Positions 9,021-16,239 of a stretch of 39,082 nt of DNA are shown piece after piece. The DNA comes from Hydrogenophilales bacterium 12-61-10. Lineage in GTDB: Bacteria; Pseudomonadota; Gammaproteobacteria; Burkholderiales; Thiobacillaceae. Under the pieces are notes generated by a model, which was not told where the DNA came from, made no database searches, and saw only the letters and a list, made by a program, of their open reading frames with translations. Each line of letters begins with the position of its first letter. The first letter of the stretch is position 1. Where the stretch lies: NCBI GenBank assembly GCA_002279795.1, contig NCCT01000058.1, positions 1 through 39,082 of the forward strand, given 5' to 3'. Position numbers and translations under genes: made by a program.

Positions 9021-9062
9021 TTCAGCCACTGTGTCCTGGGGTGTGGCTTCTCCAGAACGCAG

Positions 9063-10052
9063 TCAGTTTGCCTGCAACTTTCCAGACCCCAGCAGATGCC
9101 CGTTCACGGTTGTTCCATAGAGGTCATTGGGCGAATCGTGATGCTGGGCGCGCGTGGCCGCGACCGAACCTTTGAACCGCGGATCTTGCGGCCGCTCATG
9201 GCTGTTCATGAACAGGGCGACATCCCAGGCTTGCTGATCACTCAGCGTTCCCCCCAGGCCCAGCGGCATGTTGGCCTTGATGAAACCCGACGCATTTTTC
9301 AGATTGCTCATGCCAGCGCCCCAGTTGAACGACTTTTCACCCCATAACGCGGGAAAGTTCGGCTGTCCGTTCGCGTCGGTCTGACCTGCGCCGTCGGCGC
9401 CGTGACAGAGCGCGCAATGCTGCGAAAATACCTGCTGGCCGCGCGCGTAGTCGGGCGATAAAGGCGGTTTGGGGACTTTTGGATAACCGCGGCCAGCGAT
9501 GGTGGGATCAACCGGCGCACCACTCGCCAGCCAGTAAGCGTAGCTTTCGAGCGCGATCAGCACCGGGTCGCCGAGTGGCGGCGCCTTGCCGTTCATGCTG
9601 TACATGAAGCAGCCTTGTATCCGCGAGGCAAAAGTATTCACCTTATCGTTCTTGCTGCGGTATGCCGGATAACTGACAAACGCAGCCCATAGCGGTGCAG
9701 AGTCGGCAAGGCGCCCTGCATCCAGATGGCAGCTGCTGCAATTCATGTTCGTGCTGCCGTTGTACTGACTTGCATAACGTTCGGTCTGGGTAAAGATGTC
9801 GTGACCCAGTTTCACCACTTTGCCAAACTCGTCGTTCGGCATCGCTGCCTCGGATGGCGGCTGGAAGGCGATTGCGGCCGTTACAGGCCTGGCAGGGGTT
9901 GCGGGCGTGGCGATCGCTGCCAGGGCAAGTGTGGCATCTGGCACGACAGGTTTGCGTTTTTCAGCAGGCTCAGGTCGCATGGCCATGATGATGAAGACCG
10001 CCGCAATCGCCACCATGGCGGCAATCAATACACCCAATGTGCGGCCCTTCAT
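9063..10052 (-). CDS. tsdA: Thiosulfate dehydrogenase TsdA (di-heme cytochrome c)
   Basis: A 329-residue di-heme cytochrome c. TsdA enzymes join two thiosulfates into tetrathionate in the periplasm. An N-terminal hydrophobic segment (residues 7-25) is an uncleaved anchor or signal. Haem 1 is bound by C105-S-S-C108-H109, and 'SRIQGCFMYSMNGKAPP' places Cys148 where the TsdA family has its unusual cysteine haem ligand. Haem 2 is bound by C213-A-L-C216-H217, with Met262 in 'KANMPLG' as the likely sixth ligand. The C-terminal 'NDLYG' region also fits. The ATG overlaps the stop codon of the upstream TsdB-like gene (ATGA), so the two proteins are probably made in equal amounts and work together. A Pro/Ala-rich linker (residues 35-70) separates anchor from enzyme. 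Confidence 0.9.
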   Translation of the reverse strand: MKGRTLGVLIAAMVAIAAVFIIMAMRPEPAEKRKPVVPDATLALAAIATPATPARPVTAAIAFQPPSEAAMPNDEFGKVVKLGHDIFTQTERYASQYNGSTNMNCSSCHLDAGRLADSAPLWAAFVSYPAYRSKNDKVNTFASRIQGCFMYSMNGKAPPLGDPVLIALESYAYWLASGAPVDPTIAGRGYPKVPKPPLSPDYARGQQVFSQHCALCHGADGAGQTDANGQPNFPALWGEKSFNWGAGMSNLKNASGFIKANMPLGLGGTLSDQQAWDVALFMNSHERPQDPRFKGSVAATRAQHHDSPNDLYGTTVNGHLLGSGKLQAN

Positions 10053-10732
10053 GGCATGACTCCTTTTGATGCACGACTCGGGGGAAGCGCCGCGAAATAC
10101 GCCGCCACGTCCCGAACATCATCGGCGGATAATTTGTCCGAGATCACTTTCATCAAGCCCAGTGGGCCGGGCGCACGCGTACCTTGTTGCCAGGCGCGTA
10201 ACTGGTTTTCGATATACAGCGCGGACTGTCCGGCCAGCGCCGGAAAAACACTGCCGACACCGGCTCCCGAGCTGCCATGGCACTGGACGCATGCGGGCAA
10301 ACCGTCTCCCCAGCGTCCCTTGAGCGCGAGATGTGCACCCGGTTCACCCGAGTCGGGCGCGGCCACGTCTGCTTGCCTTACTGCGGGCTTGACTACGCTG
10401 ATCGAGCGGCCTAACCCGCTGTAATAATCTGCAAGCTGCTTGCGCTCGGTTGCGTCAAGCGCCAGGGCAATCGGCGCCATCATCGCATTCTTGCGTTTCC
10501 CCGAAGCGAAGGCCTCCATTTGGGTCTGCAAATAACCGGCATCAAGCCCGGCCAGACGCGGGAAACCGCTCGCCGCATTGCCTTCACCCTGTGCACCATG
10601 ACAGGCAATGCATGCTGGCGCGCCACGGTCATTGCCTTTCAGTGCGATGCCGGCACCGTCAGCGTATGTAACCGTCACGGCGGCCGCCAGCATCAAACCG
10701 CACAGAACGGATGCTCCTGAAGAGGTGCGCAT
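10049..10732 (-). CDS. tsdB: Di-heme cytochrome c (c4-type), TsdB-like
   Basis: A 227-residue exported protein with two cytochrome c domains of the c4 type. A signal peptide covers residues 1-24 (cut likely after 'TYA'). Haem sites are C41-I-A-C44-H45 and C148-V-Q-C151-H152; Met residues in 'NAMMAP' and 'PLGLMK' are likely sixth ligands. In several sulfur oxidisers a c4-like di-heme protein called TsdB lies beside TsdA and accepts its electrons; the four-base overlap with tsdA and the shared operon support that role here. The name rests on context, since c4 cytochromes also serve terminal oxidases. It begins five bases after the EF-hand lipoprotein gene. Confidence 0.8.
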   Translation of the reverse strand: MRTSSGASVLCGLMLAAAVTVTYADGAGIALKGNDRGAPACIACHGAQGEGNAASGFPRLAGLDAGYLQTQMEAFASGKRKNAMMAPIALALDATERKQLADYYSGLGRSISVVKPAVRQADVAAPDSGEPGAHLALKGRWGDGLPACVQCHGSSGAGVGSVFPALAGQSALYIENQLRAWQQGTRAPGPLGLMKVISDKLSADDVRDVAAYFAALPPSRASKGVMP

Positions 10733-10737
10733 GATCC

Positions 10738-11142
10738 TTATCTCCCTGCCGCACGCTGCGCCGTGGCGAATTCAAGAAAGGAAATGCGCTGATCCGCGTC
10801 GGCATCAAATCTCATGAACATTCTGTGGTGCGTGGCCAGAAACTCCTCCCTGGAAATTGCACCGTCCGCGTTCTGGTCAAAGACAGCAAACGGCAATGCC
10901 GCCGTGTATTCAGCCTGCGTGATCGCACGATCCTTGTTGCTGTCCATGTGCCTGAAATCACGTGCGCGCAATGGTGCGGCCTCTTTCCAGATGACAAAGC
11001 CATCGCCATTCGCATCGAGTCGCTGAAAGCGCTGTTCAAGGCGGTCCTCGTCGGATGACGGCTGCGGTGCGACACCGGGTTGGGCGCAGGCAGCAACAGC
11101 ACAGACCGCAACGAACAAAGCTGAATATTGGATAGGTGTCAT
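10738..11142 (-). CDS. EF-hand lipoprotein, first gene of the tsd operon
   Basis: A 134-residue protein with a lipoprotein signal (lipobox V16-A17-A18-C19) and four EF-hand-like loops: residues 43-54 (DANGDGFVIWKE), 67-78 (DSNKDRAITQAE), 89-100 (DQNADGAISREE) and 113-124 (DADADQRISFLE). Loops 1 and 3 match the Ca-binding pattern best; loops 2 and 4 lack the central Gly and may bind weakly. It should sit on the periplasmic side of a membrane. An AAAGGT ribosome-binding site precedes the ATG. Its place at the head of the tsdBA operon, with five bases to the next gene, suggests a role in thiosulfate oxidation such as docking or calcium sensing; this is inference only. Confidence 0.85.
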   Translation of the reverse strand: MTPIQYSALFVAVCAVAACAQPGVAPQPSSDEDRLEQRFQRLDANGDGFVIWKEAAPLRARDFRHMDSNKDRAITQAEYTAALPFAVFDQNADGAISREEFLATHHRMFMRFDADADQRISFLEFATAQRAAGR

Positions 11143-11179
11143 GGGTTTACCTTTTAGGTGGCTTCAATTTGCGCGGCAA

Positions 11180-11191
11180 CGCCACGTGGCG
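11180..11191. promoter_or_regulatory. 12-bp perfect palindrome upstream of the tsd operon
   Basis: CGCCACGTGGCG is its own reverse complement. It lies 38-49 bases upstream of the EF-hand lipoprotein ATG, downstream of the candidate -35/dyad element, so it would fall in the leader or near the transcription start. It may be an operator; no regulator is known from the sequence. Confidence 0.4.
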
Positions 11192-11231
11192 AAATCGGTC
11201 CATGGTTTTTGGTTGGCCATTAGGTCGATGT

Positions 11232-11254
11232 CATTCGGTGTCCGAATGTGTCAA
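11232..11254 (-). promoter_or_regulatory. TTGACA -35 box followed by a 17-bp perfect dyad
   Basis: Read on the minus strand, a consensus TTGACA (11254-11249) is followed directly by CATTCGG-ACA-CCGAATG (11248-11232), a dyad of two perfect 7-base arms around a 3-base centre. The dyad occupies exactly the 17-base spacer region of a sigma-70 promoter. The hexamer after it (ACATCG) is a poor -10 box, which suggests a promoter that needs help or is distorted by a regulator. The target would be the EF-hand/tsdB/tsdA operon, about 90 bases downstream. Confidence 0.55.
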
Positions 11255-11463
11255 CGTAAACTTCATGGGGCAGACAGTCTGTGCGTTGAGCCGCATAGGG
11301 TAGCTCTTGTACCCGGTTTCAATACTTGAAGGTCAACGCCGGATTCAGCCCGCAGGGGAGGTGGCATGCCTCCTTATGATTGCATTTAGCGCTTGCCAAG
11401 ACTTTCTTCATTCCCTGGCGCTGAATGACAGCCAGGTTTAGCTGCACTCGTAGGATTATAGGG
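11255..11463. other. Intergenic region without a recognised gene
   Basis: About 210 bases between the tsd promoter region and the rhodanese terminator. It contains a small dyad around GGCATGCC (near 11360), with GGAGG and CCTCC arms outside it. I saw no believable reading frame, tRNA or known riboswitch. Confidence 0.4.
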
Positions 11464-11497
11464 TGAAAAAAACGGGGCTTCAAGCCCCGTTTTTTGT
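11464..11497 (-). terminator. Rho-independent terminator after the rhodanese gene
   Basis: The inverted repeat ACGGGGCTT/AAGCCCCGT forms a nine-pair GC-rich stem with a tiny loop, flanked by A7 on one side and T7 on the other. It starts just after the rhodanese stop codon. The A/T tracts make it usable in both directions, but only the minus-strand gene reads into it. Confidence 0.9.
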
Positions 11498-11505
11498 TCA
11501 GTCAA

Positions 11506-12159
11506 TTATTTGACAGGTTTGACCGTGGTCAAGCCCAATACTTCCCAATCCTGCATGCCGCCCCGGTACCACTTGATCTTGCTTGCCGGGTAGCCGATTT
11601 TCAGCAAACCTTTGATGTTGGTGGGCGACTGACCGCACCACGGACCGTTGCAGAAAAAGACGACGGTCTTGGCGTTGTCGAACATATAAAAACCATCCTG
11701 ATTACGGACGCCAAAACTTTTTTCGAGAATGTCCTGAACCGTGATGGGATCGGATTTTCCGATGTTGAGTTTGTCCCAAGGAATATTCACTGCGCCAGGA
11801 ATCGTCCCTTTTTCGACCCAATCGGGTGTGCGCGAGTCGACCACGATGATGGACTTGTCGCCATCACTCATTTTTTTCAAGTACTGGATGGTTTCCAGTT
11901 CGCCGATGGTCTCGATTCCCGACCCCATATCCCCAGGCTGTACACAGAAGGGCGGACACTTGCGTGAGGTTTTTGCAAAATCAGGATTGACCGTGTTGTT
12001 CGGATTCTGGTTGCGCATGATGGTGACTTTCTGCCCACCATGCATGACATCAACTGTAGGCATGTCTGCGGTGATGTTGACATCCAGAGCGCTGGCTGCC
12101 ATTGGCAGTGTGATTGCCGTAACCAAGGCAGATGCAACAAATAAGCTACGTAGTTTCAT
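11506..12159 (-). CDS. Exported rhodanese-domain protein
   Basis: A 217-residue protein with a signal peptide (residues 1-23, ending 'ASA') and one rhodanese domain. The sequence 'SIIVVDSRTPDWVEKGTIPGAVNIPW' is the conserved N-terminal half of the domain, and 'VVFFCNGPWCGQSPTNI' is the active-site loop, with Cys in the catalytic position. A 'CPPFC' pair just after the signal region could form a disulfide. Periplasmic rhodaneses move sulfane sulfur or help redox proteins; lying between tsdBA and qmo genes, a role in thiosulfate or polysulfide handling is likely but unproven. The frame is open upstream to 12441, but the ATG at 12159 has a strong AGGAG site and is followed at once by the signal peptide, so the longer version is rejected. 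Confidence 0.88.
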   Translation of the reverse strand: MKLRSLFVASALVTAITLPMAASALDVNITADMPTVDVMHGGQKVTIMRNQNPNNTVNPDFAKTSRKCPPFCVQPGDMGSGIETIGELETIQYLKKMSDGDKSIIVVDSRTPDWVEKGTIPGAVNIPWDKLNIGKSDPITVQDILEKSFGVRNQDGFYMFDNAKTVVFFCNGPWCGQSPTNIKGLLKIGYPASKIKWYRGGMQDWEVLGLTTVKPVK

Positions 12160-12199
12160 GTGTGTCTCCTGAATTATTGTGTGCAAGAAATCTTGATGA

Positions 12200-12408
12200 T
12201 TACTCGCAGTTGGGTTCTTCTGTGGGTTTGGCAGCATCCTTCTCGACTGCATTTGTATCGGCTGTGGACTCCTTCTTGGGGTTGGTTGATGTTTCTGTCG
12301 GTGCGGAGGTTGTGTTTGCGCACCCTCGGCAATGTCTTCAGCCAGGACGAAATTACAGCTCAGCGAGAATATCGCTGCCAGGGTCAAAGCTAAACGGCTT
12401 GATTTCAT
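12200..12408 (-). pseudogene. Small exported protein, frameshifted
   Basis: An ATG at 12408 with a TGGAG ribosome-binding site starts a clear signal peptide ('SRLALTLAAIFSLSCNFVLA'). About 35 codons in, the frame turns into unlikely sequence and runs on into the rhodanese gene. In another frame of the same strand the downstream half reads as a plausible hydrophilic tail, containing 'TETSTNPKKESTADTNA' and 'DAAKPTEEPNCE', and stops at 12200-12202. The span is 209 bases, one short of a multiple of three, so a one-base loss (or two-base gain) near 12315-12350 explains it. Intact, it would be an exported protein of about 69 residues, co-transcribed with the rhodanese. It could be a real mutation, an assembly error, or less likely a programmed frameshift; no slippery site was seen. 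Confidence 0.55.
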
Positions 12409-12453
12409 GATTTTGCTCCATGAGTTGTTACTGAGATTCAACGCGATCTTCCT

Positions 12454-12469
12454 GTCATGACGTCATGAC
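12454..12469. promoter_or_regulatory. 16-bp perfect palindrome between rhodanese and qmo operons
   Basis: GTCATGACGTCATGAC reads the same on both strands. It lies 46 bases upstream of the small exported protein/rhodanese unit and about 240 bases upstream of qmoA, in the divergent control region. It is long enough to be a dimer-binding operator. No factor can be named. Confidence 0.5.
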
Positions 12470-12636
12470 CGCCAAGCCAGCGGCTTAAATCACTCCGTGC
12501 CCAGATCAACCGCTGCTCAAACATTTCCTCTTATTCCATCATAGAAAACTTCGATTGAGATTAAACGTCTGTCAGTGCTGGCTGATGCGACCTTCGGAGT
12601 ACCATTTGCCGCACTAAATCGGTCTTGAAATCCGGC

Positions 12637-12688
12637 TATCTGGGGCGTTGCAAAGCCTTGGGCCCCAGATATTCCAAAAATGGCTTTG
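12637..12688 (+). ncRNA. Candidate structured leader (pseudoknot or switching hairpins) of qmoA
   Basis: Two strong pairings overlap. Stem 1 is TATCTGGGGC (12637-12646) with GCCCCAGATA (12662-12671), ten perfect pairs around a 15-base loop. Stem 2 is CAAAGCC (12651-12657), inside that loop, with GGCTTTG (12682-12688) downstream. Together they form an H-type pseudoknot; alternatively stem 2 can lengthen through TTGG/CCAA (12658-12661 with 12674-12677) into a hairpin that excludes stem 1. The structure ends 12 bases before the GGAGG ribosome-binding site of qmoA. There is no T-run, so control of translation is more likely than termination. No known riboswitch class was recognised. Confidence 0.5.
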
Positions 12689-12711
12689 CTTCAAACGGAT
12701 GGAGGAAACTA

Positions 12712-13995
12712 ATGATGGACATCGTTGCGACCAACGAAACCATACTCGTGGTGGGCGGCGGCATCTCCGGCATGACCGCTGCGCTCGAAGCGGCCGAAAC
12801 CGGCAAGAATGTCGTTCTGGTTGAGAAAAACCCCGCGCTCGGCGGGCGAACATCCCAGCTGTATCGCTACTTCCCCAAACTGTGTCATCCCACCTGCGGC
12901 CTGGAAATCAACCAGCGCCGCCTGAAAAACAATCCTCGTATCCGCGTGCTGACCCTGGCCGAAGTGACCGGCCTCGAAGGGGCAACCGGCAATTACAACG
13001 CTACGATCAAGATCCGACCGCGATACGTGAACGAGAACTGCACTGGTTGCGGCGAGTGCGAGCGCGCAGTTGAAACCGAAGTGCCGGACCCGTTCAACTA
13101 CAACATGGGCATGCATAAGGCGGCTTATCTGCCCAATTCGATGGCGTATCCGCAACGTTATGTACTGGATCCCGCGATCATCGGCAGTGCCGACGCCGAC
13201 CGTGCCAAGGCCGCATGCAAATACGGTGCTATCGACCTCGACATGAAAGAAGAAACAATCCAGGTCAAGGCTGGCGCCGTCATCTGGGCAACCGGTTGGC
13301 AGCCTTACGATGCGGCAAAAATCCAGCCCTACGGCTATGGCCGCTTCAAGAACGTGATTACCAGTGTCGAATTCGAGCGACTGGCCGACATCCACGGCCC
13401 CACGGGCGGCAAGATCCTGCGTCCGTCCGACGGCAAGGAAGCAAAAAACATCGCCTTCATCCAGTGCGCCGGCTCGCGCGACGAAAATCATCTGCGGCAT
13501 TGCTCGCGCATCTGTTGCATGGCCTCGCTGAAGCAGACGCATTACGTACGCGAAAAATACCCGGAAGACGGCAAGTCGACCATCTATTACATCGACATCC
13601 GCGCCATCGACCGCTTCGAGGATTTTTATCAAAAAGTCCAGGCCGATGCTTCGGTCAGCTTCATCAAGTCCAAGGTGGCCAAGGTGACTGAGGATGAGCA
13701 AGGCAACCCGGTGTGTCACGGCGTCGATACGGAAGGTTACAAGCGTTACACCACGCCGCATGACCTTGTGGTGCTGGCGGTGGGCATGGAGCCCTCGGTC
13801 AAGGGCATCAACATTCCCGGCCATATCGTGGCGGATTCAAGCGGCTTCATCGAGGCCGACCCGGCTAATGGCGCAGTGTTCGGCGCGGGCTGCGCGACGA
13901 ATGCACTGGACGTGAACCGTGCCGTGCAGTCGGCTACGGCGGCTGCGCTCAGAGCCATACAGGTAGTCAATAAAGTTGCGAAGGCGGAGGCTTAA
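12712..13995 (+). CDS. qmoA: QmoA: HdrA-like FAD/Fe-S protein
   Basis: A 427-residue flavoprotein of the HdrA family. The FAD-binding fold starts at once ('ILVVGGGISGMTAALEA', residues 11-27) and continues with 'VVLVEKNPALGG'. Cys58 and Cys62 ('LCHPTCG') follow, then a C110-x2-C113-x2-C116 set with Cys169 ('AACKYGAI') as possible Fe-S ligands, and a second HdrA block 'IQCAGSRDENHLRHC'. QmoA with QmoB passes electrons between quinone-side partners and APS reductase in the cytoplasm. The start was set at the ATG at 12712 because a GGAGG site lies six bases before it; the second ATG at 12715 is equally possible. qmoB follows two bases after the stop. Confidence 0.88.
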   Translation: MMDIVATNETILVVGGGISGMTAALEAAETGKNVVLVEKNPALGGRTSQLYRYFPKLCHPTCGLEINQRRLKNNPRIRVLTLAEVTGLEGATGNYNATIKIRPRYVNENCTGCGECERAVETEVPDPFNYNMGMHKAAYLPNSMAYPQRYVLDPAIIGSADADRAKAACKYGAIDLDMKEETIQVKAGAVIWATGWQPYDAAKIQPYGYGRFKNVITSVEFERLADIHGPTGGKILRPSDGKEAKNIAFIQCAGSRDENHLRHCSRICCMASLKQTHYVREKYPEDGKSTIYYIDIRAIDRFEDFYQKVQADASVSFIKSKVAKVTEDEQGNPVCHGVDTEGYKRYTTPHDLVVLAVGMEPSVKGINIPGHIVADSSGFIEADPANGAVFGAGCATNALDVNRAVQSATAAALRAIQVVNKVAKAEA

Positions 13996-13997
13996 AC

Positions 13998-16229
13998 ATG
14001 GCTGACATTAAAGTCGCAGCGTATATCTGCAAGGGCTGCGGACTCGGTGAGCGTCTGGATGCAGATGCGCTGGTCAAGATCGCGCAAAAGGACGGCAAGG
14101 TACCGCTGGCGAAGTCGCACGATTTCCTGTGTAACGCCGACGGCGTGGCGATGATCAAAAACGACATCGCCAACGAGGGCGTGACCCACATCATGATTGG
14201 CGCCTGTTCGCGCCGCGCCAAGACTGAAGCGTTTTTCTTCCCCGAAAATGCCGTGGCGCGCGCAAACCTGCGTGAGGGCGTGATCTGGATTCGTCCCGAT
14301 ACCGACGAAGCGCGCGAAACCACCCAGGAAATGGCAGAAGACTACGTCCGCATGGGCTGCGCCGAAGTCAAGGCGATGACCGCGCCAACGGGCAACAGCG
14401 TCACCGGCAGCAGCAAGACCCTGCTGGTCGTGGGCGGCGGCGTCACCGGCATGACCACCGCGATCGAGGCGTCCAAGACCGGCTATCCGGTCGTGCTGGT
14501 GGAAAAATCCGGCGCGCTCGGCGGCTGGGCGGCCAAGCTCTACAAGCGCGTTCCGGTGCATGAACCGTACAAATCGCCTGCCGACACTGGCGTGGGCGAA
14601 CTGGTTTCTCAAGTGCTGGGCGACAGCAATATTAAGGTGTATCTGAACGCGACCGTCGCCAAGACCGACGGCGCGCCGGGTCGCTTTGTGGTTGATATCG
14701 CCACCGAATCGGGAGCGACGCACACCGAAGACATCGGCGCCATCGTGCAGGCGAGCGGTTTTACCCTGTATGACATGAACAAACTGCCAGAACTTGGCGG
14801 CGGCAAGTCGGCCAACGTGGTCGATCAGGCCGGTCTCGAAGCGCTGGCGATTGCGGCTGCAGCAGGGGATGGCGTGATTCGCCGCCCGTCTGACGGCCAG
14901 CCGGTGAAGTCGGTGGTGTTCGTGCAGTGCGCAGGGCAGCGCGACCCCAGTGGCACGCATCTGGCGTATTGCTCCGGCTACTGCTGCAATACCAGCATCA
15001 AGCAGGCGATGTATTTCAAGGATGCGAATCCTGCGGTCGATACCACCATCATTTACAGCGACTTGCGTACGCCCGGTAATGGCGAGGATTTCTACCGCAG
15101 CGCGCAGGAAAAAGGCGTCATCTTCACCAAGGGTAAAGTCGCAGAAGTGGTGCCCAATGGCGCCACCAGCACGGTGAAATTCAACGACCTGATACTGGGC
15201 GACACAGACGCCTCCATTCTGGATGTGGATCTGGTGGTGCTCGCCACCGGCCAGGTGCCGAATTCGGGCATCAATATCGACGCCCCGGCTGGGGCGGAAG
15301 AAGAGGGCGCGGTCCAAGTCAAGCCGATTTCCATCCTCAACCTGACCTACCGTCAAGGCAAGGACGTGCCGCAACTGAAGCAGGGATTTACCGACTCGCA
15401 TTTCATCTGCTTCCCGTATGAAACCCGCCGCACCGGTATCTACACGGCCGGCCCGGTGCGCCGTCCGATGGATATCGCGCAGGCACGCGAAGACGCCACA
15501 GGCGCCGCGCTGAAATCGATACAGGCGCTTGAAAATGCCGAGCTCGGCCGTGCCGCGCATCCACGCTCAGGCGACCTGTCCTTCCCCAAGGTTCGCCTCG
15601 AAGGCTGTACGCAGTGCAAACGCTGCACGGTCGAGTGCCCGTTCGGTGCCATTGACGAGGACGAAAAACGCTTCCCGGTGTTTAACGAGTCACGTTGCCG
15701 CCGTTGCGGCACCTGCATGGGCGCGTGCCCGGTAAGGGTGATCTCGTTCGAGAACTACTCGGTCAATACCGTCGGCGCGCAGATCAAGGCAGTCGACATG
15801 CCAGACGAATTTTCCGAAAAGCCGCGCATCCTGATTCTGGCGTGCGAGAACGACGCCTACCCGGCGCTCGACATGGCGGGCATGAGCCGCAACGAATACT
15901 CGGCTTTCGTGCGCATCATCCCGATCCGCTGCCTCGGGTCAGTCAACACCATCTGGATCACCGACGCATTGAACGCCGGTTACGACGGCGTGATGCTGAT
16001 GGGCTGCAAATCGGGCGACGAATACCAGTGCCACTTCGTCAAAGGTTCCGAACTCGGTCGCGTGCGCATGTCCAAGATCGACGACACGCTGAAAACACTG
16101 AACCTGGAATCCGAGCGCGTGCGCGATCTCGAAGTCGCGATTACCGACATCGAGCGGGTTCCCGAGATGATCAACAAGTATGCCGCCGAGCTGGTTGCCG
16201 TCGGCCCCAGCCCGTTCAAGGGTTTCTAG
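13998..16229 (+). CDS. qmoB: QmoB: HdrA/MvhD-type FAD/Fe-S protein
   Basis: A 743-residue protein. A short N-terminal domain holds 'YICKGCGLGERL' and 'MIGACSRRAKTEAF'; an HdrA-like FAD domain starts near residue 137 ('LLVVGGGVTGMTTAIEA'); two [4Fe-4S] ferredoxin motifs sit at about residues 535-575 (CTQCKRCTVECP and CRRCGTCMGACP); and from about 608 there is an MvhD-like domain ('ILILACENDAYPALDMAG', 'VMLMGCKSGDEYQCHF'). This domain order is that of QmoB and separates it from the HdrA of the sHdr system, which has no MvhD part. It should bind QmoA and carry electrons to or from APS reductase. Spacing of two bases to qmoA and ten to hdrC shows one operon. The length is typical. Confidence 0.9.
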   Translation: MADIKVAAYICKGCGLGERLDADALVKIAQKDGKVPLAKSHDFLCNADGVAMIKNDIANEGVTHIMIGACSRRAKTEAFFFPENAVARANLREGVIWIRPDTDEARETTQEMAEDYVRMGCAEVKAMTAPTGNSVTGSSKTLLVVGGGVTGMTTAIEASKTGYPVVLVEKSGALGGWAAKLYKRVPVHEPYKSPADTGVGELVSQVLGDSNIKVYLNATVAKTDGAPGRFVVDIATESGATHTEDIGAIVQASGFTLYDMNKLPELGGGKSANVVDQAGLEALAIAAAAGDGVIRRPSDGQPVKSVVFVQCAGQRDPSGTHLAYCSGYCCNTSIKQAMYFKDANPAVDTTIIYSDLRTPGNGEDFYRSAQEKGVIFTKGKVAEVVPNGATSTVKFNDLILGDTDASILDVDLVVLATGQVPNSGINIDAPAGAEEEGAVQVKPISILNLTYRQGKDVPQLKQGFTDSHFICFPYETRRTGIYTAGPVRRPMDIAQAREDATGAALKSIQALENAELGRAAHPRSGDLSFPKVRLEGCTQCKRCTVECPFGAIDEDEKRFPVFNESRCRRCGTCMGACPVRVISFENYSVNTVGAQIKAVDMPDEFSEKPRILILACENDAYPALDMAGMSRNEYSAFVRIIPIRCLGSVNTIWITDALNAGYDGVMLMGCKSGDEYQCHFVKGSELGRVRMSKIDDTLKTLNLESERVRDLEVAITDIERVPEMINKYAAELVAVGPSPFKGF

Positions 16230-16239
16230 GAGTTAAAGC

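Larger units (their letters stand above)
12409..12711. other. Divergent control region of rhodanese and qmo operons
   Basis: About 300 bases without a gene. It holds the 16-base palindrome at 12454 and the structured leader at 12637, which are listed separately. I could not pick out a convincing sigma-70 promoter for either direction. The long qmoA frame open from 12625 runs through the leader structure and is not taken as coding. Confidence 0.5.

Noticed and set aside
11141..11329. A 62-residue plus-strand frame in the tsd control region
   Set aside because: No ribosome-binding site or protein-like pattern, and it crosses both candidate regulatory dyads.
11506..12441. A 311-residue version of the rhodanese
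   Set aside because: It runs through an internal AGGAG-ATG-signal peptide start and through the out-of-frame half of a separate small gene.
12625..12711. A 29-residue N-terminal extension of QmoA
   Set aside because: It would start with TTG, lacks a ribosome-binding site, passes through the structured leader, and precedes the usual HdrA-type N-terminus.
13992..15560. A 522-residue minus-strand frame opposite qmoB
   Set aside because: Shadow of a certain gene; composition is His/Arg-rich and no family motif is visible.
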